This document shows positions 17,526 to 26,944 of a stretch of 64,000 bases of DNA, in pieces (within the stretch, counting starts at the first letter, position 1; each line of letters begins with the position of its first letter). Below the pieces are notes generated by a model. It made no database searches. It was given only the letters and a program-made list of their open reading frames with translations, and was not told the DNA's origin. Both the position numbers and the translations under genes were made by a program. The stretch comes from Leptolinea sp. HRD-7 (GTDB lineage Bacteria; Chloroflexota; Anaerolineae; Anaerolineales; Anaerolineaceae), in the NCBI GenBank assembly GCA_024363285.1, contig AP024710.1:2574001-2638000 (forward strand), written 5' to 3'.

Positions 17526-18742
17526 CCTTGTTCAAACCAGCTGGATGCTTTTTCTAAAATTAACCGGGCAGTTTCAAATTTTGATTGCAATCCCAATTCT
17601 TGCAATGTTCCATCAGGAAACAGTAGAGTGACCCGATTGGTATCGACTTCAAATCCCGAGTCGGATGTGGAAATATCATTGGCTGCGATCATATCAAGTC
17701 GTTTCTGTTTAATCTTACGCCTTGCATTCTCCACCAAAGATTCACTTTCGGCGGCGAATCCGATTACCCGCCGGGGAAAACCGAATTGTTCTCGTTTTCG
17801 GGCTACTTCCGCGAGAATATCTTCGGTCTTTTCCAGTGTAATGGTTGGGACGCCGGCTTCTTTTTTGATCTTTTCAGACGCCGTTCGGAAGGGACGAAAA
17901 TCTGCTACCGCGGCTGCCATGATCAGCAGATCGGCATCAGTTGAATGTTTGAGAACCGCTTCTAGCATTTCATGTGCTGTATTCACGTGTATCAGTGTGG
18001 CGCCTGCCGGTTCTGGTAGGCTGTTGGTCGTGGTGATTAAAGTCACATCACCGCCCAAATCGAGCGAAGCCTGGGCGAGGGCATATCCCTGCTTGCCGGA
18101 TGAGCGATTGGTGATCACGCGCACCGGATCGATCGGTTCGGATGTTCCGCCGGCAGTGATGACCACTTTATGCCCGGCAAGCTTTCCACCACGGCTCAAT
18201 ATATACCTGGCCTGGTTGACAATATCAATGGGTTCTGAAAACCGTCCGGGGCCAACCAATCCTGATGCCAGGTGACCACTTTCAGGGCCGACAATGATAG
18301 CTCCGCGTTTACGGAGGGTCTCAACATTCTGCTGGGTGATGGGCTGGTTGTACATGTCGACATCCATAGCAGGGGCGATGATCAATGGCGCTGATGACGC
18401 CAGTACTGTGACACTCAATAAATTATCCGCAATACCCATTGCCAGTTTGGCCAGGGTATTCGCCGAGATTGGAGCTACCAAAACCAGATCAGCTCGATGG
18501 CCAAGTGACACATGCACTACGTGCCCTTCGCCACCCCAGAGGTCTGCTTCTGTGGAAGCCTTTCTGCCAGTAACGGATTGGAAGGTGAGCGGTGAAACAA
18601 ATTTGCATGCGGCTTCTGTAAGAATTACATCAACCAGCGCGCCGGATTGGGTTAATTTTGAGGCAACTTCCACAGCTTTATATGCCGCGATGGAGCCTGT
18701 GACACCGAGAATAATAAATTTATCCCGCAATGGATTAGTCAT
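17522..18742 (-). CDS. coaBC: Bifunctional phosphopantothenoylcysteine decarboxylase/synthetase
   Basis: CoaBC carries out two steps of coenzyme A synthesis: CTP-dependent joining of phosphopantothenate to cysteine (CoaB), then FMN-dependent decarboxylation (CoaC). The 406-residue protein has both domains. The N-terminal CoaC flavoprotein has GVTGSIAAYKA, the substrate histidine in HVSLGHRADL and PAMDVDMY. The C-terminal CoaB domain has ITAGGTSEPIDPVR, TNRSSGKQGYALA and AAAVADFRP. The gene overlaps coaX by 8 bases upstream and a DUF3048 gene by 4 bases downstream. Pairing with coaX gives consecutive pathway enzymes in one operon. Confidence 0.96.
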   Translation of the reverse strand: MTNPLRDKFIILGVTGSIAAYKAVEVASKLTQSGALVDVILTEAACKFVSPLTFQSVTGRKASTEADLWGGEGHVVHVSLGHRADLVLVAPISANTLAKLAMGIADNLLSVTVLASSAPLIIAPAMDVDMYNQPITQQNVETLRKRGAIIVGPESGHLASGLVGPGRFSEPIDIVNQARYILSRGGKLAGHKVVITAGGTSEPIDPVRVITNRSSGKQGYALAQASLDLGGDVTLITTTNSLPEPAGATLIHVNTAHEMLEAVLKHSTDADLLIMAAAVADFRPFRTASEKIKKEAGVPTITLEKTEDILAEVARKREQFGFPRRVIGFAAESESLVENARRKIKQKRLDMIAANDISTSDSGFEVDTNRVTLLFPDGTLQELGLQSKFETARLILEKASSWFEQG

Positions 18743-19508
18743 GTTGTTGATTCATCTCCCAGATCATACGCAGCCCATCAAGGGTCAGCCAGGGGGCAAC
18801 AATGGTGATAACAGAGGTTTCACGGGCAACCACTTCCGCGAGTCCGCCGGTTCCAATAACTTTCATTTCATCACCCAACTCTTTTCTAAATCGGGCGACC
18901 ATACCTTCCACCATAGAGACATAGCCGAAAAGCAAACCTGATTGCATAGCATGTTTGGTATTTTTGCCAATGACGGCTGGAGGGCGAACCAGGTCAACAC
19001 GGGGAAGCTGTGATGTGCGTTGAAAGAGCGCGTCAGCTGAAATACCAATGCCAGGGGCGATAGCGCCACCCAGATAATTACCATGGCTGTCAAGCGCGTC
19101 AAAGGTGGTTGCGGTGCCGAAATCGACCACGCAGGCCGGACCGCCATACAATTTCTGCACAGCGGTCGCGTCAACAATGCGATCGGCTCCAACGGATGAT
19201 GGGTCATCCAGGAGTATATTGACACCCGTATTTACGGTTGAATCGACTATAAATGGTTCTTGTTTTAAATATTGAAGGCATGCCTGTTTGATTCGCCCGG
19301 TTAGAGGGGGAACAACAGATGCCATGGATATGGCTGTGATTTGTTCGACATTAATATGGCTATGTTGGAGCAAACTGGATAATTGAATCCCATATTCATC
19401 CGACATACGGTCATGGTCGGTAGCCAGCCTCCATCGGCAGCCCAATGTTACGCCCTGATAACAGCCAATCGTTATGTTGGTATTTCCAATGTCAATTGTA
19501 AGCAGCAT
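18735..19508 (-). CDS. coaX: Type III pantothenate kinase
   Basis: CoaX phosphorylates pantothenate, the first step of CoA synthesis. It is an ASKHA-fold kinase of 257 residues. Visible motifs are the N-terminal phosphate loop DIGNTNITIG, GADRIVDATA, the central VVDFGTATTFD and GGAIAPGI, and a C-terminal GTGGLAE. All key acidic residues are present. It overlaps coaBC by 8 bases, so translation is probably coupled. No CoaA-type kinase is seen in this window. Confidence 0.95.
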   Translation of the reverse strand: MLLTIDIGNTNITIGCYQGVTLGCRWRLATDHDRMSDEYGIQLSSLLQHSHINVEQITAISMASVVPPLTGRIKQACLQYLKQEPFIVDSTVNTGVNILLDDPSSVGADRIVDATAVQKLYGGPACVVDFGTATTFDALDSHGNYLGGAIAPGIGISADALFQRTSQLPRVDLVRPPAVIGKNTKHAMQSGLLFGYVSMVEGMVARFRKELGDEMKVIGTGGLAEVVARETSVITIVAPWLTLDGLRMIWEMNQQHD

Positions 19509-19515
19509 AAAAAAA

Positions 19516-20934
19516 TTATACCGCAGGCACGTCTTTCGAATTTTCCTGTTGTGGTAGCAAATCTTTCAGAGGCGGCAGGAAAAGGAAAAGAAAGAACAAA
19601 AATAATGGGTATAGATGCATCAACAGACGGTCATATGATTGGTTGATGTGGGTTTGAAGACCATGGGGCGTAATTACATATATCAAAAAATATCCGACCC
19701 ACTGCAACATCAGTAAACCTGTCAGGGCAAGAATGGCAGATCGGTTTTCTTTATTTAGCACAGGTCCCATGAGAACCCAGAACACAATAAAAACCAATGG
19801 AATCGGAACCAACCAACCGCCAAACCCTTTGGGGTAATTCTGCAAAGCGGAAATCACCTCGCCGTACCTGGGGAGTGAGAGCAGTTGAGAGATTGACAGC
19901 CCTAAGTTTCCGGTGTCAACTACATCATTGGCCGGGGCAAGAGTCAGTTTAAATAGAAATATTGTTATAAGTGGAAGAGAAACACCGGCCAGAAGGCTTC
20001 TAAAAAAGATAATTCTGTTATGTCTCTGAAAAATAATCAGCGCCAAAATAACAGAAACACCTGTAAAAACAAGTAAAAACAGTTGACCTTCATTTTTTAC
20101 CCAGCCAGCCAGACCGGCTGACAGTCCGGACAGAATTATCCACCGCCAACTGAACGCACGGTCAATCAATCCGATAGCCAGCGATATTCCGCTTGACAGA
20201 ATACAGGCCGCAAGTGGAAGGTCAGCAAATTGGAGTGATCCGAAATAAACAAACCAGGGAGTGGTCAAAAGAATGATGCCGGCCAGAAAAGCGGTCTGTT
20301 TCTTTTTCAATGCGAGTAAGGCTCCGGTAAGCAATCCGGGATTGGCGAAGGTAAAGAGACCGGCGACGGCTGGAGGAATGCGCTGTGATTCTGTGCCTGC
20401 CATTACCCAACTTCGGGCGATGGTCAATGGAACCAGAAGGGGGTAGTCAGCATGGAAGACCTGTGGAATAAAAACTTCTTTCCAATGTTCACCACCGCGG
20501 GCGAGCATCCGTGCTCTAACGTTCCAGATGGCCCATGCATCATAGCGACCGTGGGGATTAGCCTTCGTGTAGGCAACAAAACTGGCCATTGCCGCGATGA
20601 AGACCACGAGGAATAAAATACCAAAAGCCCAGTCAGACCAGGTCCATTTTTTCCAGTCAGGAATCAAAGTTGTAAATAATATCTTATTTTTCCAACTAGC
20701 CCACAATAAAGCAAATATCAGTAGTATCTCTACTAACCAGAAGCCCGGAAACGACGGATTAAGAAAATAAGACCAGAAGAAATAAAGGCAGGCGCTGATG
20801 CCAAATCCCAACGGTATACCAAGTGAAATGATCAATACGAGGTTACCTCGACCGGTTGGCAGGATCAGTAGTGAAGCTAAAAGTATTCCCATCAAAATGG
20901 GTGGAATAAGGGTAAGGTAGACCAGGTAGCTCAT
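19516..20934 (-). CDS. Polytopic membrane protein, probable GT-C glycosyltransferase
   Basis: A 472-residue integral membrane protein with about ten to twelve hydrophobic helices. An early extracytoplasmic loop contains NPHGRYDAWAIWN, with the acidic/aromatic pattern expected for the first loop of GT-C enzymes, so transfer of a sugar from a polyprenyl-phosphate donor is plausible. No reaction can be assigned. It lacks the large soluble C-terminal tail of the GT-C-like proteins at 11342 and 33213. Its start overlaps the stop of the small 151-residue gene upstream by 4 bases, so that gene may supply a separate extracytoplasmic domain. It ends 7 bases before coaX. Confidence 0.65.
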   Translation of the reverse strand: MSYLVYLTLIPPILMGILLASLLILPTGRGNLVLIISLGIPLGFGISACLYFFWSYFLNPSFPGFWLVEILLIFALLWASWKNKILFTTLIPDWKKWTWSDWAFGILFLVVFIAAMASFVAYTKANPHGRYDAWAIWNVRARMLARGGEHWKEVFIPQVFHADYPLLVPLTIARSWVMAGTESQRIPPAVAGLFTFANPGLLTGALLALKKKQTAFLAGIILLTTPWFVYFGSLQFADLPLAACILSSGISLAIGLIDRAFSWRWIILSGLSAGLAGWVKNEGQLFLLVFTGVSVILALIIFQRHNRIIFFRSLLAGVSLPLITIFLFKLTLAPANDVVDTGNLGLSISQLLSLPRYGEVISALQNYPKGFGGWLVPIPLVFIVFWVLMGPVLNKENRSAILALTGLLMLQWVGYFLIYVITPHGLQTHINQSYDRLLMHLYPLFLFFLFLFLPPLKDLLPQQENSKDVPAV

Positions 20935-21386
20935 TTCCCCGTTCCTGTAAAAATGTTGATCTCATTGGAGTAGGGTTGAGACAGGCGAATGCCCAGAGTT
21001 GATTCAACCTCCAGCAACTTGTTCGTATCTCCATTGTCGCTAAAGTTACCGAGGATAACAGGGTGTTTCTTCCCTCGTTCCAATATTACCGGTGCCACAG
21101 TGTATTGCGCCAGTAAGAATTCCACTTCCTGGTCGCTGGAACCGTATTGGGCACCGGGAATGTCCCAATCAGCCAGATACCCGACAACCCCATACTCCGG
21201 AAGCAGCGGACGAATCTTTCGCAGACGTTTGTCCCACGCGGTGACCATATCATCCCCTTTTAACTCACCAGCTGCCTGAGCGCCAGTCTGATATCCATTG
21301 ATGGCTGACACAACACAAAGACCAACCAACACAATTAAAACTCCATAGCGGGCAATGTTCAGAATAAATGGTTTGAGCTTCGACAA
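20931..21386 (-). CDS. Single-pass membrane protein of unknown function
   Basis: A 151-residue protein with one N-terminal membrane helix (about residues 12-31) and a soluble domain that should face outward. I recognise no family. The soluble part contains GVVGYLADWDIPGAQYGS and predicted alternating strands and helices. The start is a TTG codon preceded by AGGT. Its stop overlaps the next gene (a GT-C-like membrane protein) by 4 bases, suggesting a two-subunit partner. It starts 12 bases after the bifunctional methyltransferase/reductase gene and sits in the same operon. Confidence 0.72.
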   Translation of the reverse strand: MSKLKPFILNIARYGVLIVLVGLCVVSAINGYQTGAQAAGELKGDDMVTAWDKRLRKIRPLLPEYGVVGYLADWDIPGAQYGSSDQEVEFLLAQYTVAPVILERGKKHPVILGNFSDNGDTNKLLEVESTLGIRLSQPYSNEINIFTGTGK

Positions 21387-21398
21387 GGTTACCTACTC

Positions 21399-23288
21399 TT
21401 ATTTTTTAATGGCTTCCACTATTTCTGCCGCCAGATCATAACGATTGAATGCCGGCATTATATACGCGCCCTGCACGCTTCCTTTCATCTCATCAATCAG
21501 TTCTACGGCGATCTGAACTCCTTCTTCCTGACTTTTCTCACCACTTTTGCGGATCCGTTCAATCACATCACCGGTTATGGTGATCCCGGGGACTTCCTGA
21601 TCAAGAAAATTGGCATGGCGGATGTTATTGAGGGGTAGGATTCCCACTAATATGGGAAGGGAAAAATCTTCTACCTCGTTTTTTATCTGGTTTATGAATT
21701 GAATAGCCATTTCTGGTTGAAATACAGGTTGAGTTAGAGCGAAATCCGCTCCGGCATTTATTTTTCTCATCAAATTTTTGATCTCATCCTGTGGTGATTT
21801 CGGATTCAGGTTCAACGCGCAACCAACAAAAAAGTTTGTCGGTTGACCGATATTCGCTCCTGAATGGTCAACACCGGTGTTGAACCCTTGCTTTATCAGT
21901 TTCACCAAACCAGATGGAACCAGATCATAGTTATCCATCGCATTGGGATAATCACCAATGGAAGTGGGATCGCCCATTACCACAAAAACATTCCGCACCC
22001 CAAGAGCGTGGGCGGCAAGAAGATCACCCTGTACGCGGATGATATTGCGGCCACGAGTGGGGAAGTGCAAGACCGTTTCAATACCGATCTTATGCTGAAT
22101 AAGATTGCAGACCGCCCAGGGGCTCATTCGCATTCGTGCCATCGGGCTGTCGGCTACATTGATAACGTCTGCGCCAGCTTCCGCCAACAGGCTGGCGCCA
22201 GCCAGCATTTTTTGTGTGGCAATTCCGCGCGGAGGATCCATTTCAACAGCACATACAAACTTTCCCGAGGTTATCTTTTGGGCAAAGACAGTGGGTTCAA
22301 GAGCTTCTAAATCCTGAATCGGGGTCGATTCGTTCTCAGCCGGGGAAGATGGAATAGCGGATTCTAATGCGGGCAAGTTATTCAGAGCCTTGCTCATGGC
22401 CGCGATGTGTTCCGGGGTGGTCCCGCAACAGCCGCCTATGATTCTGGCACCATTACGCGCAAATGTTTCCACGTACTCACCGAAGTATTCAGGTGCAGCC
22501 GGGTACATGATCCGACCGCCGGACTGCTCCGGCCATCCAGCGTTGGGCATCACGGAAAACATCGCATCCGGGACAGCGGAACGCATTTGGCGTAATATCC
22601 GTACGATTTGAACAGGCCCACCAGAACAATTGACACCGATATAATCCGCGCCTTCTGCCTTAAGTGAACGGGCGACAGATGCGGGGGCGTCGCCCAGCAA
22701 AGTGCGGTCGTCACGGGTGTATGTCATAGAAGCAATCACCGGAATGTCTTTGCTTACCGCTCGGGCCGCTTTTACGGCTATACGGGCTTCCTGCAGGTCA
22801 GTCATGGTCTCAATTAGGATCATGTCGACCCCGGATGCGATAAGGGTCGAGATTTGGTCTGTAAAGGCTTCCAGTGCGTCTTGCGGTTTGACCCGACCGA
22901 ATGGAGCCAAACGCACACCCAGTGGACCGACATCACCGGCGATGAGAATATTTTTGAAAGTACCTAAAATGACCCGGCGGGCCAGTTCTACTCCGGCTGT
23001 GTTGATTTCACGCATTTTGTCTGCGAGACCGTAACGCCCCAATTTAAACCGATTGGCACCGAATGTATTGGTCTGAATGATCTGTGAACCGGCATCAATG
23101 TATTCCCGATGTATCTCACCTACCAGGGCGGGATCGATCAGGTTCAATTCATCGAAACAAACGTCAAAACCTACTCCTTTTTGGTGCAATAACGTCCCCA
23201 TAGCGCCATCAGAAAGGAGTGGGGTGGGATGGTGAATGTTTTGATCCCGGGTCAAACGCCTGACCGTTTTTTCTTCAAACAACGTCAT
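21399..23288 (-). CDS. Homocysteine S-methyltransferase / methylenetetrahydrofolate reductase fusion
   Basis: A 629-residue two-domain enzyme like Bacillus YitJ. Residues about 20-300 form a zinc-dependent homocysteine methyltransferase barrel with DGAMGTLL and zinc cysteines in GVNCSGG (Cys221) and GGCCGTTPEH (Cys287, Cys288). Residues about 335-629 form a MetF-type 5,10-methylenetetrahydrofolate reductase with CAVEMDPPRG, ADVINVADSP and TQPVFQPE. It should make 5-methyl-THF and transfer methyl groups to homocysteine. It has no B12 domain. It follows metH by 9 bases, so folate reduction and B12-dependent methionine synthesis are expressed together. The N-terminal domain's methyl donor is uncertain (S-methylmethionine, or none if it pairs with MetH). 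Confidence 0.93.
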   Translation of the reverse strand: MTLFEEKTVRRLTRDQNIHHPTPLLSDGAMGTLLHQKGVGFDVCFDELNLIDPALVGEIHREYIDAGSQIIQTNTFGANRFKLGRYGLADKMREINTAGVELARRVILGTFKNILIAGDVGPLGVRLAPFGRVKPQDALEAFTDQISTLIASGVDMILIETMTDLQEARIAVKAARAVSKDIPVIASMTYTRDDRTLLGDAPASVARSLKAEGADYIGVNCSGGPVQIVRILRQMRSAVPDAMFSVMPNAGWPEQSGGRIMYPAAPEYFGEYVETFARNGARIIGGCCGTTPEHIAAMSKALNNLPALESAIPSSPAENESTPIQDLEALEPTVFAQKITSGKFVCAVEMDPPRGIATQKMLAGASLLAEAGADVINVADSPMARMRMSPWAVCNLIQHKIGIETVLHFPTRGRNIIRVQGDLLAAHALGVRNVFVVMGDPTSIGDYPNAMDNYDLVPSGLVKLIKQGFNTGVDHSGANIGQPTNFFVGCALNLNPKSPQDEIKNLMRKINAGADFALTQPVFQPEMAIQFINQIKNEVEDFSLPILVGILPLNNIRHANFLDQEVPGITITGDVIERIRKSGEKSQEEGVQIAVELIDEMKGSVQGAYIMPAFNRYDLAAEIVEAIKK

Positions 23289-23297
23289 TGCGTCTTG

Positions 23298-26200
23298 TCA
23301 GTCTTTCATCAACATGTCAATACGGCTTTCGCCAATGTTGAAATATTTGGCTAGCGGATGGTGCAATACGATGGCAGCGGTAGACTGTTCGGGAACCAGT
23401 TGGTATGCCGATGTTAGAGCCATTCCCAGTTCCTTTTCCACGGGAAGGAGAGAGAAAACCTTGGCATGCTCCGATAGCTCTGGCAATGTGTTGTAACCCC
23501 ATGAGTATCGTTTGCCCTGTTCCGGTTCCAACCCTAATTCTCGGCGGATATGGCGGTGAAGATATTCGGCAGAAGCTTCGGCCATCTGAACTGCAAGGCC
23601 GTGTGTGAAGTAACCTTCCGTATAGTCATTCGCCTGTTGAAGCCGGTCAAAGCGATCAGTGGCAGCCTGACCGACTGTCACAATTTGAAAAGCGACGATG
23701 TCCATTAAACCACTTTCTTTCGACGCAAAGTAGTCTGCCAGACACAGATTTTCTCCCGCGTCTTGCCTTGGGAAGTTAAATCGCGTTAATCCGATCGGGT
23801 TTTTCGATTTTATGGAAGCCGGTTGATAGACGATAAGATCATTCCCTTCTGACTGGCATGGCCAGTACCCATACATTCCCTGGGGCTGCAGCCATCCTTC
23901 TTTACTGGCCTGTTTTAGCATGTTGACCAATCGGTCTTCATACTCTGCCTGTAATTTCTTCCATTCATCACCATGAGTATTTTTCGCACCCCAGGATAGG
24001 CGGAAGAGTTCATTTTTTGACAGGCATTGATACACGGCTTCTAACGGCATTTTTTTCACTAACCGGGGACCGTATACATCAACATTCGGAATCCTGGCTG
24101 CCGGGGGGACGGTAGATAGGGTTTCGCCTGATTTTGAACCGGACGATCCACGTACCTGCCCCAGTTCATAGCGTGCCTGTTCGCGGACTTTTTCCATAAA
24201 GGCAGGTTTTTCATTTGGATTGATCAGTGTATCCATTGTGGAAAGTCCTTCAAAAGCATCTTTGCAATAGAAAACACCCGGTTCATACAAGGTATTTTCT
24301 TCGGTCATTAAAATCCGCCGTCCGAATTTTTCATTAATAGCCGCTCCTCCAATCAGGACAGGGAAGTCTAATTTCCGGCGCTGGAGTTCATTAATGATCA
24401 ACGGCATTTGTTTACTGGTGCTAACGAGTAGAGCGCTAAGTCCAATTGCATCCGCTTTTAATTCGACAGCTTTTGAGATGATAGTTTCTGCCGGTACCTG
24501 TTTTCCCAGATCATGAACGGTGTATCCGTTGTTTGACAGGATGGTCTTGACCAGGTTTTTCCCGATATCGTGTACGTCACCGTATACAGTGGCCAGAACC
24601 AGTGTGCCTTTTCCTGCGCCTTCTTTACGTTCCAGGTACTGTTCCAGGTAGGAGACAGATTTCTTCATAACTTCGGCCGATTGCAATACAAATGGGAGGA
24701 TCAATTCACCTGAGCCAAATTTATCTCCCACATCCTTCATGGCCGGTAGAAGGACGGTATTCAGAATTTCGACTGACCGGTCTGAATGGCTTTTCACTTT
24801 GTCTTCCGCGATCAGTTCTTCAAGATCATTTTCAATTCCATCTTTCACACGGTGAACGATCTTCCAATGGACCCGTTCCGCGGCGTTTAATCCTTCAAGA
24901 GGTGAAACTTGCAAATCTGATTTTTGTCCTGAACTTCCGCTGGTTTCAAAATATTCAATAACCCGTTGAAGGGCATCCGGCCTGCGGTTGAAGATCAGGT
25001 CATTGGCTAATTCCCGCTCGGCTTCAGGGATATCTGAATACGGGGTAATGGTTGCCGGGTTGACTATGGCCATATCCAGGCCCGCTTGAACAGAATGGTA
25101 CAGCATGGCGCTGTTGATAACCGCACGAGCGCCCGGTTTAAGACCAAAGCTGACGTTGCTCACGCCTAGAGACGTTAACACCCCGGGAAGTTCTTTTTTA
25201 ATCAACCGAATACCTTCCAATGTCTCTTTGGCGGAATCCAAAAGTTCTTCCTGCCCGGTTGCCAGGGTGAACGTTAAATCATCGAAAACGATGTCACAGG
25301 GTTTAAGTCCATGGTCTTTGACGGCAATATTGAGAATACGGCGGGCAATGGCCAGTTTCCGTTCGGCTGTCTTTGCCATGCCTTCTTCGTCAATCGTAAG
25401 GGCTATGACCGCGGCGTTGTATTTCTTTGCCAGGGCGAATATCCTGTCAGCTTTCGCACGGCCGGATTCCAGATTCGTGGAATTGATCAGGCTGCGTCCG
25501 GGAGCGGTTTTTAATGCTTCTTCCAGTACCTCTGGTTCAGTAGAGTCAAAAATAAAAGGAGCTTTTACAACGGGTGAGAGAGCTTTAATGATGTTATGTA
25601 TCATGTTAGCTTCATCCGTACGCTCCGTTAGTGCAACACAAAGGTCAAGTCCATGCGCGCCGCTATCGATCTGTTCGCGCGCAATGGTGATCATTGTGTC
25701 ATAGTCTTCGGCCAGAAGAACTTGTTTAAATTTGCGGCTTCCCTGAGAATTGAGGCGCTCGCCTATCAAGAAGGGCGCCGGTTCCTGTTGCATCGGGGTG
25801 GCAGAGACTGAAGATGCCAGACGCGGAGCGGTCTGAACATTCCGCGTTGCAGGAGTTTTTCCATTTAATGACTGAACCAAATGTTTTAAATGTTCCGGAG
25901 TGGTACCGCAACAACCTCCAACTACCCTGACGCCGAATTTTGTGACAAATTCTGTTAATGCTTCAGCAAAAGGCTCAGGCTTTAATGGGTAAACGGCTTG
26001 CCCATCAATATTGAGGGGCAGGCCCGCATTTGGAATACAGGAAACAGGCAGCGAGGTTTGCTCAGTTAATTGTTGAATGGGTTCACGCATGTAATCCGGT
26101 CCAGTGGAACAGTTCAATCCAATTACATCAATTGGCAATCCTTCCAGAATCGTGTCCACCGCGTTAATATCCGTGCCCAGAAGCATTCTTCCGGTGGTAT

Positions 26201-26813
26201 CAAGAGTAACCTGCGCCTGAATTGGCAGCCAAACACCGGTTTCTTCAAAGGCTTTCTGACAGCCCAGTATGGCCGCTTTAACTTCAAGAATGTCTTGTGA
26301 TGTTTCAATCAATAATAGATCAACGCCGCCTGTGATCAGTCCAACAGCCTGTTCACGAAAAATATCTACCAGTTCATCAAATGTAATATCAGATAATTCC
26401 GGATCATTCATTGAGGGAAGTTTTCCCGTTGGTCCCATCGAACCAGCAACAAACCTTGATTGACCCGTTGTGCTGAATTCATCGGCACATTTTCGCGCCA
26501 GTGAAGCGGCTGCATTATTAATCTCGAGTATTCGGTTCTGCAGACCGTATTCCTTCATTGTCAGACGATTAGAACGGAATGTGCAGGTTTCAATAACATC
26601 TACTCCGGCTTCAAGGAATGACCGGTGAACTTTTTCAACCGCCTGAGGATAGGTGATTACGAGGTAATCATTGCAGCCGAAGGTTGCCTCTCCGCCAAAG
26701 TGTTCGGGTTTCAGGTTTTGAACCTGAAGGTTGGTACCCATGGCGCCGTCAAACACGGCCACTCGTTTCTTCAGCAGGTCAAGATATCCGCGATTGGTGA
26801 ATTTTCTGGTCAT
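23298..26813 (-). CDS. metH: Cobalamin-dependent methionine synthase
   Basis: Full-length MetH (1171 residues) transfers the methyl of 5-methyl-THF through cobalamin to homocysteine. Modules in order: homocysteine barrel (about 10-320; zinc cysteines 235, 301, 302 in GLNCSTG and GGCCGTT), pterin-binding barrel (about 345-610; NSTNLESGR), B12 cap and Rossmann domain (about 645-895; DVHDIGKN with cobalt-ligand His748, then GLSALLVST), and a C-terminal AdoMet reactivation domain (about 930-1171; RYSWGYNTLP). ATG 26813 is preferred because GGAAGGG lies just upstream; a GTG at 26828 would add five residues. I saw no cobalamin or SAM riboswitch upstream. It is the first gene of the long minus-strand operon. 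Confidence 0.96.
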   Translation of the reverse strand: MTRKFTNRGYLDLLKKRVAVFDGAMGTNLQVQNLKPEHFGGEATFGCNDYLVITYPQAVEKVHRSFLEAGVDVIETCTFRSNRLTMKEYGLQNRILEINNAAASLARKCADEFSTTGQSRFVAGSMGPTGKLPSMNDPELSDITFDELVDIFREQAVGLITGGVDLLLIETSQDILEVKAAILGCQKAFEETGVWLPIQAQVTLDTTGRMLLGTDINAVDTILEGLPIDVIGLNCSTGPDYMREPIQQLTEQTSLPVSCIPNAGLPLNIDGQAVYPLKPEPFAEALTEFVTKFGVRVVGGCCGTTPEHLKHLVQSLNGKTPATRNVQTAPRLASSVSATPMQQEPAPFLIGERLNSQGSRKFKQVLLAEDYDTMITIAREQIDSGAHGLDLCVALTERTDEANMIHNIIKALSPVVKAPFIFDSTEPEVLEEALKTAPGRSLINSTNLESGRAKADRIFALAKKYNAAVIALTIDEEGMAKTAERKLAIARRILNIAVKDHGLKPCDIVFDDLTFTLATGQEELLDSAKETLEGIRLIKKELPGVLTSLGVSNVSFGLKPGARAVINSAMLYHSVQAGLDMAIVNPATITPYSDIPEAERELANDLIFNRRPDALQRVIEYFETSGSSGQKSDLQVSPLEGLNAAERVHWKIVHRVKDGIENDLEELIAEDKVKSHSDRSVEILNTVLLPAMKDVGDKFGSGELILPFVLQSAEVMKKSVSYLEQYLERKEGAGKGTLVLATVYGDVHDIGKNLVKTILSNNGYTVHDLGKQVPAETIISKAVELKADAIGLSALLVSTSKQMPLIINELQRRKLDFPVLIGGAAINEKFGRRILMTEENTLYEPGVFYCKDAFEGLSTMDTLINPNEKPAFMEKVREQARYELGQVRGSSGSKSGETLSTVPPAARIPNVDVYGPRLVKKMPLEAVYQCLSKNELFRLSWGAKNTHGDEWKKLQAEYEDRLVNMLKQASKEGWLQPQGMYGYWPCQSEGNDLIVYQPASIKSKNPIGLTRFNFPRQDAGENLCLADYFASKESGLMDIVAFQIVTVGQAATDRFDRLQQANDYTEGYFTHGLAVQMAEASAEYLHRHIRRELGLEPEQGKRYSWGYNTLPELSEHAKVFSLLPVEKELGMALTSAYQLVPEQSTAAIVLHHPLAKYFNIGESRIDMLMKD

Positions 26814-26944
26814 ATTATTCCCTTCCACAGAGGAATGCAGATACCAACAGGTTAATTGTGCCTGTTCTTATCCCCTGAGATTGTTATATGTGGTGTGCTG
26901 AAATTGATGGGGTTCAGCTGTGTTTACCGATATTACCACAATAA

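Noticed and set aside
17628-18941. Two long open frames of about 215 residues each on the plus strand over coaBC and coaX
   Set aside because: They lie opposite two clear enzyme genes, have no ribosome site and no family motif; they are shadow frames.
25105-25704. A 199-residue open frame opposite metH
   Set aside because: It mirrors metH codons and has Ser/Arg-rich composition typical of antisense frames.
26814-26944. Possible cobalamin or SAM riboswitch before metH
   Set aside because: No B12 box or SAM-I core is visible in the 131 bases; only short hairpins such as AACAGG/CCTGTT are present.
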